Assembly (NCBI RefSeq): GCF_013344475.1
Contig: NZ_JABUOU010000006.1
Coordinates: 124,001-188,000, forward strand
From: Martelella limonii
GTDB lineage: Bacteria > Pseudomonadota > Alphaproteobacteria > Rhizobiales > Rhizobiaceae
Length of the DNA: 64,000 nucleotides
Direction of reading: 5' to 3'
Position numbers and translations under genes: made by a program. Below are positions 54,983 through 64,000 of this stretch, piece after piece (position 1 is the first letter of the stretch; each line of letters opens with the position of its first letter). The notes beneath the pieces were generated by a model, which was given only the letters and a program-made list of their open reading frames with translations, made no database searches and had not been told where the DNA came from.

Positions 54983-56221
54983 ATGTTTGAACTCGCCATC
55001 ATGTGGGAGTGGGCGCAATTTGCCGTGCGCTGGCTACATGTCATCACCGCCATCGCCTGGATCGGCTCCTCCTTTTATTTCATCGCGCTCGATCTCGGCC
55101 TGGTATCGCGCCCCGGACTGCCGGAAGGCGTTTCGGGCGAGGAGTGGCAGGTCCATGGCGGCGGGTTCTACAATATCCAGAAATATATGGTTGCGCCTGC
55201 GCACATGCCGGAGCACCTGATCTGGTTCAAGTGGGAATCCTATTTCGCCTGGATGTCCGGCTTCCTGATGCTGGTGCTGGTCTATTACGGCGGCGCCGAT
55301 CTTTTCCTGGTCAACCGCAGCGTGCTCGACGTCTCGGCCCCGGTCGCCATCCTGATCTCGCTCGCCTCGCTGTCGGTCGGCTGGCTGTTCTACCACTATC
55401 TCTGCAAGTCCCCGCTCGGCAAGCATACCGTCGGGCTGATGCTGCTGCTCTACATCCTGCTGGTGTTCATGGCCTGGGGCTATTCGCACCTCTTCACCGG
55501 CCGCGCCGCCTTCCTGCATATGGGCGCGTTCACGGCGACGATCATGACCGCCAACGTGTTCTTCGTGATCATTCCCAACCAGAAGATCGTGGTCGCCGAC
55601 CTGAAGGCCGGCAAGACGCCGGATCCGAAGCTCGGCAAGGAAGCCAAGCAGCGCTCGCTCCACAACAACTACCTGACGCTGCCGGTCATCTTCTTCATGC
55701 TGTCGAACCACTATCCTCTGGCGTTTGCGACCACATACAGCTGGATCATCGCCTCGCTGGTGTTCCTGATGGGCGTCACGATCCGGCACTATTTCAACAC
55801 CGTCCATGCCCGCAAGGGCGAGCCGAACTGGACCTGGCTGCTGACAGCGCTCATCTTCATCGTGATCATGTGGCTTTCCACCTCGCCGCAGCTCTTCAAG
55901 GCGGAAAACCCCGACATGGCGGTGGCGCCGGCATTCGAGAAGTTTGCGCAGGACCCCCATTTCGCCGATGCCAAGCAGGTGGTCTCCACGCGCTGCTCGA
56001 TGTGCCACGCGGCCGAGCCGGTCTATGAAGGCATCCACCGCCCGCCGCTCAATGTGCGCTTCGAGACCGACGCCGAAATCGCGTCCCGCGCCAACCAGAT
56101 TTACTTGCAGGCCGGGCGCAGCCATGCCATGCCTCCGGGGAATGTGACCGGCATGACGCCGGACGAACGTGCAAAGCTGGTGGCATGGTACAGATCGAGC
56201 ATCCAGACGAAGGCGGAATGA
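54983..56221 (+). CDS. puuD: Urate hydroxylase PuuD (membrane urate oxidase with cytochrome c domain)
   Basis: 412 residues. Start of the membrane part contains WLHVITAIAWIGSSFYFIALD, and about eight helices follow; a C-terminal c-type heme site CSMCH is near residue 338, matching the known PuuD architecture. Oxidises urate to 5-hydroxyisourate using the respiratory chain rather than making peroxide. The guaD start overlaps its stop (ATGA). Confidence 0.93.
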   Translation: MFELAIMWEWAQFAVRWLHVITAIAWIGSSFYFIALDLGLVSRPGLPEGVSGEEWQVHGGGFYNIQKYMVAPAHMPEHLIWFKWESYFAWMSGFLMLVLVYYGGADLFLVNRSVLDVSAPVAILISLASLSVGWLFYHYLCKSPLGKHTVGLMLLLYILLVFMAWGYSHLFTGRAAFLHMGAFTATIMTANVFFVIIPNQKIVVADLKAGKTPDPKLGKEAKQRSLHNNYLTLPVIFFMLSNHYPLAFATTYSWIIASLVFLMGVTIRHYFNTVHARKGEPNWTWLLTALIFIVIMWLSTSPQLFKAENPDMAVAPAFEKFAQDPHFADAKQVVSTRCSMCHAAEPVYEGIHRPPLNVRFETDAEIASRANQIYLQAGRSHAMPPGNVTGMTPDERAKLVAWYRSSIQTKAE

Positions 56222-57525
56222 CGAGACTTCTGCGCGGACGGCTTTTGTCGTTCAACCGCCGCCCCGACAGCCTTTCGGATACGGCGAGCTACAACTACGA
56301 GGACGATGGCGGCCTGCTGCTTGAGAACGGTCGCATCGTCGCGATGGGCGCCTATACTGATATCAGAGCCAAAGCGCCGCGGGACTGCGTGACCGTCGAT
56401 CACCGCCCGCATCTGATCCTGCCGGGGCTGATCGATACCCATCTGCATTTCCCGCAAATGCAGGTGATCGGCTCCTACGCCGCAAACCTGCTTGAATGGC
56501 TCAACACCTACACCTTCGTTGAAGAGCAGCGCTTTGCCGATCCCGCCCATGGCGCGCGGATCGCGGTTTCGCTGTTCGATGAGCTGATCCGCAACGGCAC
56601 GACCACGGCGGTGGCCTATTGCTCCGTTCACAAGGCCTCCGCAGACGCCTATTTCGCCGAGGCGGAGCGCCGCCACATGCTGATGCTTGGCGGCAAGGTG
56701 ATGATGGACCGCAATGCGCCGGACGCGCTCACCGATACGCCGCAATCGGGCTATGACGACACGAAGGCCGTGATCGACACCTGGCATGGCAGGGGCCGCA
56801 ACCACGTGGTGATTTCGCCGCGCTTTGCGATCACCTCGACGCCGGAGCAGATGGAGATGGCGGGGGCGCTTGCCCGCGAACACCCCGACCTGCACATCCA
56901 GACCCACCTGTCGGAGAACCTCGCGGAGATCGAATTCGCCTGCTCGCTTTATCCTGCGGCGAAAGACTATACCGATATCTATGCGCATTATGGCCTGCTC
57001 AGGGACAATATGCTGCTGGGCCACGCGATCCACCTATCCGAGCGCGAGCGCGACGCGCTGTCTGAAACCGGGGCGGTTGCCGTCCATTGCCCGACATCGA
57101 ACCTGTTTCTGGGCTCCGGCCTGTTTCCGCTCAAGGAACTTGAACGGCGGGAAAAGCCGGTTCGCATCGCGGTTGCCACCGATATCGGCGGCGGCACAAG
57201 CTATTCGATGCTGAAGACCATGGACGAGGCTTACAAGATCCAGCAATTGCGCGGCGAACGGCTGACGCCGCTGGAGAGCTTCTTCCTGATGACGCTCGGC
57301 AACGCCGATGCCCTTGGGCTTGCACACCGGATCGGCACACTCTCGCCCGGCAGCGACGCAGATCTGGTGGTGTTGGATGCGCGCGCCACGCCTGCCATGG
57401 CGCTGAAGATGGAGGCGGTTACCTCGCTTTCCGAAGAGCTGTTCCTGCTGCAGACGCTTGGCGACGACCGGACGATCGCAGAAACCTATATCGCCGGCAA
57501 GCCCGCGAAGTCAGCTCTGCGATGA
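56218..57525 (+). CDS. guaD: Guanine deaminase
   Basis: 435 residues from ATG at 56218, coupled to puuD by a 4-bp overlap. Amidohydrolase metal sites: DTHLHFPQM, QTHLSEN, a His in LGHAIHL, and Asp in VATDIGGG. Deaminates guanine to xanthine for XdhAB. Confidence 0.93.
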   Translation: MTRLLRGRLLSFNRRPDSLSDTASYNYEDDGGLLLENGRIVAMGAYTDIRAKAPRDCVTVDHRPHLILPGLIDTHLHFPQMQVIGSYAANLLEWLNTYTFVEEQRFADPAHGARIAVSLFDELIRNGTTTAVAYCSVHKASADAYFAEAERRHMLMLGGKVMMDRNAPDALTDTPQSGYDDTKAVIDTWHGRGRNHVVISPRFAITSTPEQMEMAGALAREHPDLHIQTHLSENLAEIEFACSLYPAAKDYTDIYAHYGLLRDNMLLGHAIHLSERERDALSETGAVAVHCPTSNLFLGSGLFPLKELERREKPVRIAVATDIGGGTSYSMLKTMDEAYKIQQLRGERLTPLESFFLMTLGNADALGLAHRIGTLSPGSDADLVVLDARATPAMALKMEAVTSLSEELFLLQTLGDDRTIAETYIAGKPAKSALR

Positions 57526-57618
57526 CTGCGGCGCACCCGATTCCGCCTGCGCTTTTTTCAGGCTTGGCGCGGGCAAGCGGATTTGCCATAAGCGAAAACA
57601 TGTTGACGGGAGAGGCCT

Positions 57619-58767
57619 ATGTTTTCTGAGCCACTGACGATTGCCGACCTGAAGCGGCGTGCGAAATGGCGGGTGCCGAAGATGTTCTACGACTACGCCG
57701 ACAGCGGCGCGTGGACGCAAAGCACCTACAAGGCGAACGAGGCCGATTTCGCAAAGGTTCACCTGCGCCAGCGGGTTCTGGTCGACATGTCGGATCGCTC
57801 GCTTGCAAGCACCATGGTCGGCCAGGATGTTTCGATGCCGGTCGCACTCGCGCCCACCGGGCTTTGCGGCATGCAGCATGCCGATGGCGAGATCCTGGCG
57901 GCACAGGCGGCTGAGGATGCGGGCGTGCCCTTCACGCTCTCGACCATGAGCGTCTGCTCGATCGAGGATGTGGCGGAAAACACCTCGAAGCCCTTCTGGT
58001 TTCAGCTCTATGTGATGAAGGACCGCGGCTTCGTCGAAAGCCTCATTGGCCGCGCCAAGGCTGCCGGCTGCTCGGCGCTGGTGCTGACGCTCGACCTGCA
58101 GATCCTCGGCCAGCGCCACAAGGACATCGTCAACGGCCTGTCGACGCCGCCGAAATTCACGCCGAAACATGTCTGGCAGGTCGGCACCCGCCCCTTCTGG
58201 GCGCTGGAAATGCTGCAGACCAAGCGCCGATCATTCCGCAATATCGTCGGCCACGCGCCAGCCTCCTCCGATCTCTCCTCGCTTGCCGTCTGGACCGCCG
58301 AGCAGTTCGACACGCGGCTTTCCTGGTCGGATGTGGAATGGATCCGCGAACGCTGGGACGGCAAGCTGATCCTCAAGGGCGTGCTCGACGTCGAAGACGC
58401 GGAAATGGCTGCGAAGACGAGCGCCGACGCGATCATCGTTTCCAATCACGGCGGCCGCCAGCTCGATGGCGCGCTGTCGTCGATTGCGATGCTGCCGAAG
58501 ATCGTCGATGCCGTCGGCAATGACGTCGAAGTACACATGGATGGCGGCATCCGCTCCGGACAGGACGTGCTGAAGGCCCGCGCGCTCGGCGCCAGGGGCA
58601 CCTATATCGGCCGGCCCTATCTCTACGGCCTCGGCGCCATGGGCAAGAAGGGCGTCACCCGCGCCCTCGACATCCTCCGCAAGGAACTCGACGTCACCAT
58701 GGCACTCTGCGGCAAACGCGACATCGAGGAGATCGACCGGAGCATTCTTGCTAAGGTCGATTTCTGA
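57619..58767 (+). CDS. FMN-dependent alpha-hydroxy acid oxidizing protein (LldD-like)
   Basis: 382 residues. FMN enzyme family landmarks SNHGGRQLDGA with catalytic His, and the FMN-phosphate binding site DGGIRSGQDVLKA. L-lactate dehydrogenase is the usual name, but glycolate and other 2-hydroxy acids are possible. Its position between the two purine gene blocks, whose end product is glyoxylate, makes a link to glycolate/glyoxylate worth considering (inference). Confidence 0.9.
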   Translation: MFSEPLTIADLKRRAKWRVPKMFYDYADSGAWTQSTYKANEADFAKVHLRQRVLVDMSDRSLASTMVGQDVSMPVALAPTGLCGMQHADGEILAAQAAEDAGVPFTLSTMSVCSIEDVAENTSKPFWFQLYVMKDRGFVESLIGRAKAAGCSALVLTLDLQILGQRHKDIVNGLSTPPKFTPKHVWQVGTRPFWALEMLQTKRRSFRNIVGHAPASSDLSSLAVWTAEQFDTRLSWSDVEWIRERWDGKLILKGVLDVEDAEMAAKTSADAIIVSNHGGRQLDGALSSIAMLPKIVDAVGNDVEVHMDGGIRSGQDVLKARALGARGTYIGRPYLYGLGAMGKKGVTRALDILRKELDVTMALCGKRDIEEIDRSILAKVDF

Positions 58768-58773
58768 CTGGCC

Positions 58774-59514
58774 TCACCCCACCCGCCCGGTCGCAAGCAC
58801 ACGCGCCCAGTCCGCATAGCCCCGTTCGTCCGCCATTCCAACCATGCGCTGCGTGTCATAGCGGACCTGGTGGAATGTCGGCGTCCAGCCGATATCGGTC
58901 TTTTCGATGATCGCATAGCAGGCAAACGGCGTTGCGATTTCCAGCTTGTGGTCGATGGGAAGGTGGTAGGCAAAGCCCGGACAGCCGACGGAGCCCGGAT
59001 TGACGATCAGCCGGCCATCGCCAAGCATCACCGAGCGGGCAACATGGCTGTGACCGCACAGGATCAGCGGGTAGGAAATGCCGGCGGCAAACGCTTCTAT
59101 TTCGGCCTGGGAGCGGAGCGCGAAATGGCCATTGTCCATCAGCGTCTCCAGCCACATCACCTCATCATTCTTCGGCGTGGCATGGCAGAGATAGGCCTCA
59201 TGCGCCACCACTGCTGCGGTCGGCATGTCGCGGATCCACTGGAGGTGGTCAGCCGAGAGCGCGCCGAAGACCGGTCGCTCCCAGTCGCCCATCTCCTCGA
59301 ACGGGCGATCGACGAGCGCGCGGTCGTGATTGCCGCGCACCGTGGTGAGATCGAGCGCCAGGAGGCGGTCAGCGGTTTCGGCGCCGGCAAGCGGGCCCGA
59401 GAGACTGTCGCCGAGATTGACGATCATATCCGGCTGATGCCGTCCGATGTCGGCAAGCACGGCTTCCAGCGCATCGATATTGCCATGAATGTCGGCAATC
59501 GCGGCGAGCTTCAT
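58774..59514 (-). CDS. Metallophosphoesterase family protein
   Basis: 246 residues. Calcineurin-type metal motifs: DIHGN near 8-12, GDSLSG near 35-40, GNHD near 61-64, and GHSH near 153-156. Start overlaps the uraH stop as TGATG, so it is translationally coupled as last gene of the puuE operon. Substrate unknown; relatives hydrolyse nucleotide diesters or cyclic nucleotides. Its role in purine breakdown is unexplained. Confidence 0.85.
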   Translation of the reverse strand: MKLAAIADIHGNIDALEAVLADIGRHQPDMIVNLGDSLSGPLAGAETADRLLALDLTTVRGNHDRALVDRPFEEMGDWERPVFGALSADHLQWIRDMPTAAVVAHEAYLCHATPKNDEVMWLETLMDNGHFALRSQAEIEAFAAGISYPLILCGHSHVARSVMLGDGRLIVNPGSVGCPGFAYHLPIDHKLEIATPFACYAIIEKTDIGWTPTFHQVRYDTQRMVGMADERGYADWARVLATGRVG

Positions 59515-59870
59515 CAGCTGCCCCGATAGGTGGAGTAGGCATGCGCCGAGATCAGAAGCGGCACATGGTAATGCGCGCTCACATCGGAGATCGCAAAGCG
59601 CAGCGGTATATCCTCGAGGAAAGCCGGTTCCGTCAGCGTTGCCCCGGTTCTGCGCAGATAATCGCCGGCAAAGAAGACGAGTTCGTACTGGCCCGGCTCG
59701 ACGTCAGCAGCCGTGAGGATGGCGCCGCCGTCGATCCGGCCGTCCTCATTGGTGTAGACCGTCTTGAGGAAGACGCGCTCCGCGCCGTTGAGGCGGTAGA
59801 GGTCGATCTTCATGTCCGAGGCCGGCTGGCCAAGGGCGGTGTCGAGAACATGGGTGGTCAGGCCGGTCAT
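59514..59870 (-). CDS. uraH: 5-hydroxyisourate hydrolase (UraH)
   Basis: 118 residues, transthyretin-like. [12 protein letters not shown] at the N-terminus, the HYHVPLLIS segment, and the signature C-terminus YRGS are diagnostic. Hydrolyses 5-hydroxyisourate to OHCU. Overlaps allA by 4 bp. Confidence 0.95.
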   Translation of the reverse strand: MTGLTTHVLDTALGQPASDMKIDLYRLNGAERVFLKTVYTNEDGRIDGGAILTAADVEPGQYELVFFAGDYLRRTGATLTEPAFLEDIPLRFAISDVSAHYHVPLLISAHAYSTYRGS

Positions 59871-60364
59871 GGATAAGCCTCCTCGATGACGAACGGGGTC
59901 GGATAAAAATACTCGTCCAGATTGTTGCCCGGTCCGGCGCGATCCACAACCAGAAAATCGCTCGCCTCACCCAGCGTCATCAGCGGATGGTGCCAGACAT
60001 TGGCGCGGTAATTCACCCCCTGGCCGCTCTCGGCGAAGAACACGCGCGGCGTTGCTGGCACGCCTGCGTCATCTTCGGCCACGATCACGAGAAACGGCCG
60101 GCCCGACAGCGGCGAGAAACTCTGGCTGCCGAAGGGGTGTCGCTCCATCATGTCGACCTTGTAGGGAAAGCGGCGCGCCTCGCCCCGGAAGATATTGATG
60201 ATTACGCTTGCCCCCTCGCCCAGCGCTTCCGCCCGGGCGAGTTCATGAAAGCGCGTCGTGGTGCCGCCATTGATCAGCCGCGCTGTCGCAGGATCCGGCG
60301 CAATCACGTCGCCGAAGGGCGCAAAGGCTTCCGGCGTCAGCGGCTCGGGCTGAAGGCGGATCAC
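59867..60364 (-). CDS. allA: Ureidoglycolate lyase
   Basis: 165 residues, cupin-like AllA family: [13 protein letters not shown] at the N-terminus, [15 protein letters not shown] and [12 protein letters not shown] mid-protein. Splits ureidoglycolate into glyoxylate and urea. 4-bp overlaps with the genes on both sides. Confidence 0.92.
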   Translation of the reverse strand: MIRLQPEPLTPEAFAPFGDVIAPDPATARLINGGTTTRFHELARAEALGEGASVIINIFRGEARRFPYKVDMMERHPFGSQSFSPLSGRPFLVIVAEDDAGVPATPRVFFAESGQGVNYRANVWHHPLMTLGEASDFLVVDRAGPGNNLDEYFYPTPFVIEEAYP

Positions 60365-61392
60365 GCCTTGACCCCGTAGAGGCGCAGCCGGCTGACCCCG
60401 CCATCCGGGAAGATCGCAAGCCGGACATGGGTCACGGGGCCGATATCGCTGACGGCGTCGCCGCTGAATTCGTGAATATTATCGGCCTGCAGCTTGGTCT
60501 GCACGAGCAGTGGCTGCCATTTTTCGGAAGCCTCGATCTCTTCCATGCTGAACACATCGTTCTGGTCCGGCAGGTTGGCGCCGAGCAGCATGCAGGTATC
60601 GGGATAATTGCCCTTGAAGTGTGCGGTATCGGCGACGACGCGACGGATGATGCCGGGATGGCCGAGCTTGAAGATCACCCAGTCGTGACCCGGGCCACGC
60701 CGGCGCGCTGTTTCCCAGCCATCGCCCATATTGATGCCGCGACCGGGCGCCAGCATGCGGTCGGGATGGCCGTAATGGGCATCCGACCAGTGCAGCGCAT
60801 GGGTGCCGCCGAAGATATAGGCAAGATCGATCTCCTCGTTGGCGCCGACCTTTTCCCAGTTGAAATAAGCAGAGCCATAGACCCTGAGACGCGCAACGCC
60901 GCCATCGGGGAAGATGTGCAGCCTCAGATGGGTAAACACCTTCTGCCGCGTGTCCTGGTCCATCTCGAAATAATGATGGCGGTCGGGGCCGAGATCGGAG
61001 CGCGACAACACTTCCTGCCAGTCGGCGGTCTCATCCGGATCGCCGCTTTCCATAAAACAGCCCTCGATCGAGCACTGCGGCGGATAATTGCCGGTAAAAT
61101 GCGAGGTATCGACATCGAAACCGCGAATGCGGCCGGGCATGGCAAGGCGGATGATCGCGAAATCATGGCCCGGCACGCGCTTGCGCCGGCTTTCCCAGCC
61201 GTCCATCCACTTGCCGTGCTCATCATATTCGCCGGGCAGGAACACGGCGGCATCGTCCTTCAGCATCCGGGAAAGCGGCGCGAAGAACTGGTCGGTTGCA
61301 TAAATGGCCCGGGCGCCGAGGCGGGCGGAGGCGAGGTTGATTGCGCCGACCGCGAAATCCGGCAGGGCAACAGACTTTTCTTGTTCTGACAT
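60361..61392 (-). CDS. alc: Allantoicase
   Basis: 343 residues made of two similar halves, each with a [11 protein letters not shown]- or [11 protein letters not shown]-type motif and a DT-HFKGNYP-type segment (HFTGNYPP and HFKGNYPD). Hydrolyses allantoate to ureidoglycolate and urea. Central gene of the puuE-uraH operon. Confidence 0.95.
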   Translation of the reverse strand: MSEQEKSVALPDFAVGAINLASARLGARAIYATDQFFAPLSRMLKDDAAVFLPGEYDEHGKWMDGWESRRKRVPGHDFAIIRLAMPGRIRGFDVDTSHFTGNYPPQCSIEGCFMESGDPDETADWQEVLSRSDLGPDRHHYFEMDQDTRQKVFTHLRLHIFPDGGVARLRVYGSAYFNWEKVGANEEIDLAYIFGGTHALHWSDAHYGHPDRMLAPGRGINMGDGWETARRRGPGHDWVIFKLGHPGIIRRVVADTAHFKGNYPDTCMLLGANLPDQNDVFSMEEIEASEKWQPLLVQTKLQADNIHEFSGDAVSDIGPVTHVRLAIFPDGGVSRLRLYGVKA

Positions 61393-61395
61393 AAA

Positions 61396-61890
61396 TTACT
61401 CCGCGAGCATGTGAGCGAGCCTGAGACCGGCGATCTTCTCGACCTGGGCACAGGCTGTTTCAAGCTCCTCGGCAGCGGAATTTCCGATCCGTAGCCTGAA
61501 GGCGGAGAGAATATCGTCCTTGTTTAGGCCGGCGACCGCAATGATAAAGGGAAACCGGAATTTTTCTATATAATCAGAATTGAGCTTCGTAAACTCCGCA
61601 TGCTCTTCGGGCGAGAGCCTGTCGAGGCCGGCGCCGGCCTGTTCCCGGCGGCTTTCCTCCGTCAACTCTCCGGCAATCGCAAGCTTGCCGGCAAGATCGG
61701 GATGGGCTCTGAGCACGCCGAGACGCTCGGCTTCGCTTGCATCGCGAAACACGGTGCGGAAGGCCTTGCCCACGCCGTCAGCCGTCAGCGGCTCTGAGAC
61801 CATCCCGCGATCAAGGGCGCGCTCTGCGATGAAGGGGGAATGTTCATAGACGCCGCCGAAGCGGTTGACGAAATGTTGGCGGTCGATCAT
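61396..61890 (-). CDS. uraD: OHCU decarboxylase (UraD)
   Basis: 164 residues, all-helical. YEHSPFIAERA, LRAHPDLAG (with the catalytic His) and RFPFIIAVAG are family landmarks. Decarboxylates 2-oxo-4-hydroxy-4-carboxy-5-ureidoimidazoline to S-allantoin. Overlaps puuE by 4 bp. Confidence 0.94.
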   Translation of the reverse strand: MIDRQHFVNRFGGVYEHSPFIAERALDRGMVSEPLTADGVGKAFRTVFRDASEAERLGVLRAHPDLAGKLAIAGELTEESRREQAGAGLDRLSPEEHAEFTKLNSDYIEKFRFPFIIAVAGLNKDDILSAFRLRIGNSAAEELETACAQVEKIAGLRLAHMLAE

Positions 61891-62822
61891 CGCTGAGCCT
61901 CCTCGGGCAGGTGGTTTTCATACCAGTGGCGGGCGATCTCGATGCGCTTTGCAAGCCACACCTTGTCGTGGTTCTGCACGTAATCGAGGAACCGCTTGAG
62001 ACCGGCCAACCGGCCCGGCTTGCCGACGAGCCTGCAATGCAGCCCGATCGACATCATCTTGGGCGCGCCGTTCAGCCCTTCGTCATAGAGCGTATCGAAG
62101 GCGTCCTTCAGATAGGTGAAGAACTGTTCGCCGGAGTTGAAGCCCTGCGGGGTGGCAAAGCGCATGTCATTATTGTCGAGCGTGTAGGGTATGAGCAGGA
62201 AAGGCTTGCCGTCGGGGGTATGCGTCCAGTAGGGCAGATCGTCGGCATAGGTGTCGGAGGAATAGAGGAAACCGCCCTCTTCCATCACCAGATCGAGCGT
62301 GTTGTCGGACGGCTTGCCCTGATAGAGCCCGTAGGGGCGCTCGCCCGCGACTTCTTCATGAAGCCGCACCGCCTCGCGAATATGGGCGCGTTCGGTCTCA
62401 ACGTCGAAATCCTTGTATTCGAGCCATCGGAGGCCGTGGCTGGCGATCTCCCAGCCGGCCTCCTTCATCGCGGCAACGGCCTCCGGATTGCGCGCCATCG
62501 CCTGCGTGACGCCGTAGACGGTGACCGGGATGTCCATGCGGGTGAAGAGCCGCCACAGCCGCCAGAAGCCCGCACGCGAACCATACTCATAGAGCGATTC
62601 CATGTTGCGGTTGCGCTGGCCGGGCCAGGCTTCAGCACCGACGATTTCCGACAACAGCCGTTCGGAGGCCGGGTCGCCATCGAGAATGCAGCTCTCGCCG
62701 CCCTCTTCGTAATTGATGACGAACTGCACCGCGATCCGGGCGTCGTTCGGCCATTTCGGATCAGGCGGGTTGCGGCCATAGCCCACAAGGTCGCGCGGGT
62801 AATCGCTTGTCTCGGCAGTCAT
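61887..62822 (-). CDS. puuE: Allantoinase PuuE (polysaccharide-deacetylase fold)
   Basis: 311 residues. YPRDLVGYGRNPPDPKWPNDARIAVQFV at the start and EIASHGLRWLEY, YGLYQGKPSDNT and SIGLHCRLVG are PuuE landmarks. Metal-independent allantoinase from the NodB-like fold, unrelated to AllB. First gene of the coupled minus-strand operon puuE-uraD-alc-allA-uraH-metallophosphoesterase; the 135-bp gap upstream probably holds its promoter. Confidence 0.93.
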   Translation of the reverse strand: MTAETSDYPRDLVGYGRNPPDPKWPNDARIAVQFVINYEEGGESCILDGDPASERLLSEIVGAEAWPGQRNRNMESLYEYGSRAGFWRLWRLFTRMDIPVTVYGVTQAMARNPEAVAAMKEAGWEIASHGLRWLEYKDFDVETERAHIREAVRLHEEVAGERPYGLYQGKPSDNTLDLVMEEGGFLYSSDTYADDLPYWTHTPDGKPFLLIPYTLDNNDMRFATPQGFNSGEQFFTYLKDAFDTLYDEGLNGAPKMMSIGLHCRLVGKPGRLAGLKRFLDYVQNHDKVWLAKRIEIARHWYENHLPEEAQR

Positions 62823-62957
62823 GCTTCCCTCATTTCATGTATCGCCAGACGGTAGACCACCTCTGGTGACGCGAAAAGAGGAAAGGCGGCAACTCACAGG
62901 AAACGGTTGACGCGATCGCGGCATGCAAGGCAAAGGCGAGACGCCGGTTTCAGCCCC

Positions 62958-63674
62958 TCAGGCCGACCTGCGCGCCCGCAGCTCTCCCATCGGATGCAGC
63001 GAATGGACGCAGAAGGGCGCGCCGGGCTCTTCCTCGATGAACAGTGCAATGTGATCGACCTCAACGGGCTCCAGCAGGATCGGCCCGAAGAAGGCGGCGA
63101 GGAAGCGTTCCATGCGCGGCACTTCGCGCGCTGTCAAAGGGCCGGTCAGCGGCATGTGGAAGGAGAAGGCCGACAGCACATCCGGCTCGCCCCAGCGGTG
63201 CAGATTGGCAAACTGCTCCGGCGTCAGGCTGCCGGTATCGCGCCGTTCGATCTCGGCCTCGGACAGGGGCGCGCGCAGATGATCGAATTCGATGACGATG
63301 CTCTCGGCAAGCTGATTGAGCGAGGGCACCGAAACCATGGTGGCAAGCGCCAGCGTATCGCGGCGCTGGACGATCTTCAGCGGCGGCAGGGTGAAGGGCG
63401 CAAACCGCGCGGCAAAGCGCATCAGCTGCTTCAGAAGCAGCGACTCGCTGACACCATCGGCGAGATGGAACGGCGATTTCAGCATGCCGTGAAAGCCGTA
63501 GCGGCGCGGAACGGCGGTGTGAAACGCGATCTCGGAGAGCGGCAGGCCGACGATCGTCGGCGGCTCTACCGGCGCGCCTGAAAATGCATTGCGGCCGATC
63601 CAGTTCGCGCCCACGATCGCAAGCCCGTCATGCGGCGACGGCGTAAAGCAGATGGCATAGCGTTCGGCTGGCAT
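62958..63674 (-). CDS. DUF1045 family protein (2H phosphoesterase-like)
   Basis: 238 residues. Two histidine motifs, YGFHGMLKSPF and FSFHMPLTGP, fit the 2H-phosphodiesterase-like DUF1045 fold, often named phosphonate metabolism protein because some members sit in phn operons. No phn genes are in the window. It precedes puuE in the same direction with a 135-bp gap, so co-transcription is possible. Confidence 0.82.
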   Translation of the reverse strand: MPAERYAICFTPSPHDGLAIVGANWIGRNAFSGAPVEPPTIVGLPLSEIAFHTAVPRRYGFHGMLKSPFHLADGVSESLLLKQLMRFAARFAPFTLPPLKIVQRRDTLALATMVSVPSLNQLAESIVIEFDHLRAPLSEAEIERRDTGSLTPEQFANLHRWGEPDVLSAFSFHMPLTGPLTAREVPRMERFLAAFFGPILLEPVEVDHIALFIEEEPGAPFCVHSLHPMGELRARRSA

Positions 63675-63814
63675 CGGGTGTCACTTATCGCCGTCTATCG
63701 GCGTCCTCGCCCATGCGATATCCGATTCCGATGACACTGGTACGACGCATCCGGAGCGGACCGGATTTAGGCACGCGCGGCGGTCAGCCGGGATCCGGAC
63801 GACATCGCATGTCT

Positions 63815-64000
63815 TCAGCGTGTGCCGCCGTGGGCGCGGCGAATATAAATGCCGAGATCGTAGATCTCCGGAAGCCGTTCGACCGGCTTCGCGGCGGCAA
63901 GGGCGACCGCATGCCGTGCAAGCCGGGCGGCAATGCCAAAACTGGTCTTGAAACCGCCGCCAAGCGCAATGATGGAAGGATGCTGATCCACGACGCCGAT
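63815..64000 (-). CDS. FAD-dependent oxidoreductase, C-terminal fragment (5' end outside window)
   Basis: 61 C-terminal residues and a TGA at 63815 are visible. HPSIIALGGGFKTSFGIAARLA resembles the FAD-closing segment of DAO-family oxidoreductases. Nothing more can be said without upstream sequence. Confidence 0.6.
   Translation of the reverse strand: MGVVDQHPSIIALGGGFKTSFGIAARLARHAVALAAAKPVERLPEIYDLGIYIRRAHGGTR

Noticed and set aside
1-64000. CRISPR arrays, transposases, integrases, phage genes
   Set aside because: No regularly spaced repeats and no such protein motifs were seen.

Overview
The window is about 62% GC by eye, densely coded, and reads as chromosome (or chromid) of an alphaproteobacterium of the Hyphomicrobiales, most likely Rhizobiaceae or a close relative. 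Pointers are a BacA/SbmA peptide transporter, a bdhA gene directly ahead of xdhABC (an order known from Sinorhizobium), a ChoV-type ATPase, a two-palindrome intergenic repeat resembling Rhizobium mosaic elements, and many small-molecule ABC systems. The genus cannot be fixed from the sequence alone. No phage, transposase, CRISPR array or plasmid origin was seen.

Region 1 (1-14764) is a catabolic island under an IclR-type regulator (6892-7704). It holds part of an HcnA-like [2Fe-2S] subunit, an HcnC-like FAD dehydrogenase, a polar-amino-acid ABC importer, an old-yellow-enzyme reductase, a DapA-family lyase, two SDRs, a lambda-crystallin-type hydroxyacid dehydrogenase, an AcoX-type NAD-kinase-fold protein, and a divergent GcvPA/GcvPB pair without GcvH or GcvT. 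Related copies of a 6-2-6 inverted repeat (CGAACA-N2-TGTTCG) lie in front of nearly every transcription unit, tying the island into one regulon. The substrate is not known; an imported amino or imino acid, or a betaine, is the best guess. This is the main candidate for an undescribed system.

Region 2 (14787-20601) is a minus-strand operon: ABC ATPase, sugar-binding protein, two permeases, NanE epimerase and a BadF-type amino-sugar kinase, suggesting uptake and phosphorylation of N-acetylmannosamine or a similar sugar. Region 3 (20919-33331) is mostly core: tRNA-Gln(CTG), Ppx/GppA, RlmE, a membrane diguanylate cyclase, a proline-iminopeptidase-like hydrolase, DoxX, MaeB, a LuxR solo lacking the AHL-contact Asp, thymidine kinase, an orphan ChoV-like ATPase coupled to a HugZ-like protein, and an ArsR regulator.

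Region 4 (33489-48517) has an omega-aminotransferase, an aldose epimerase-like protein, a GH13 glucosidase, a GT4 glycosyltransferase behind a Pho-box-like site, a PNPOx/PNPOx-GAF-wHTH pair, a hemerythrin-like protein, YceI, Der, a YfgM-like protein, NnrU, BacA, methionine aminopeptidase and a luciferase-like monooxygenase. Region 5 (49423-62822) is a purine catabolic locus: bdhA-xdhABC-puuD-guaD on the plus strand, an FMN 2-hydroxyacid oxidase, then puuE-uraD-alc-allA-uraH-metallophosphoesterase on the minus strand. Together these can take guanine or xanthine through urate and allantoin to glyoxylate and urea. The right edge has a DUF1045 protein and the C-terminus of an FAD oxidoreductase.
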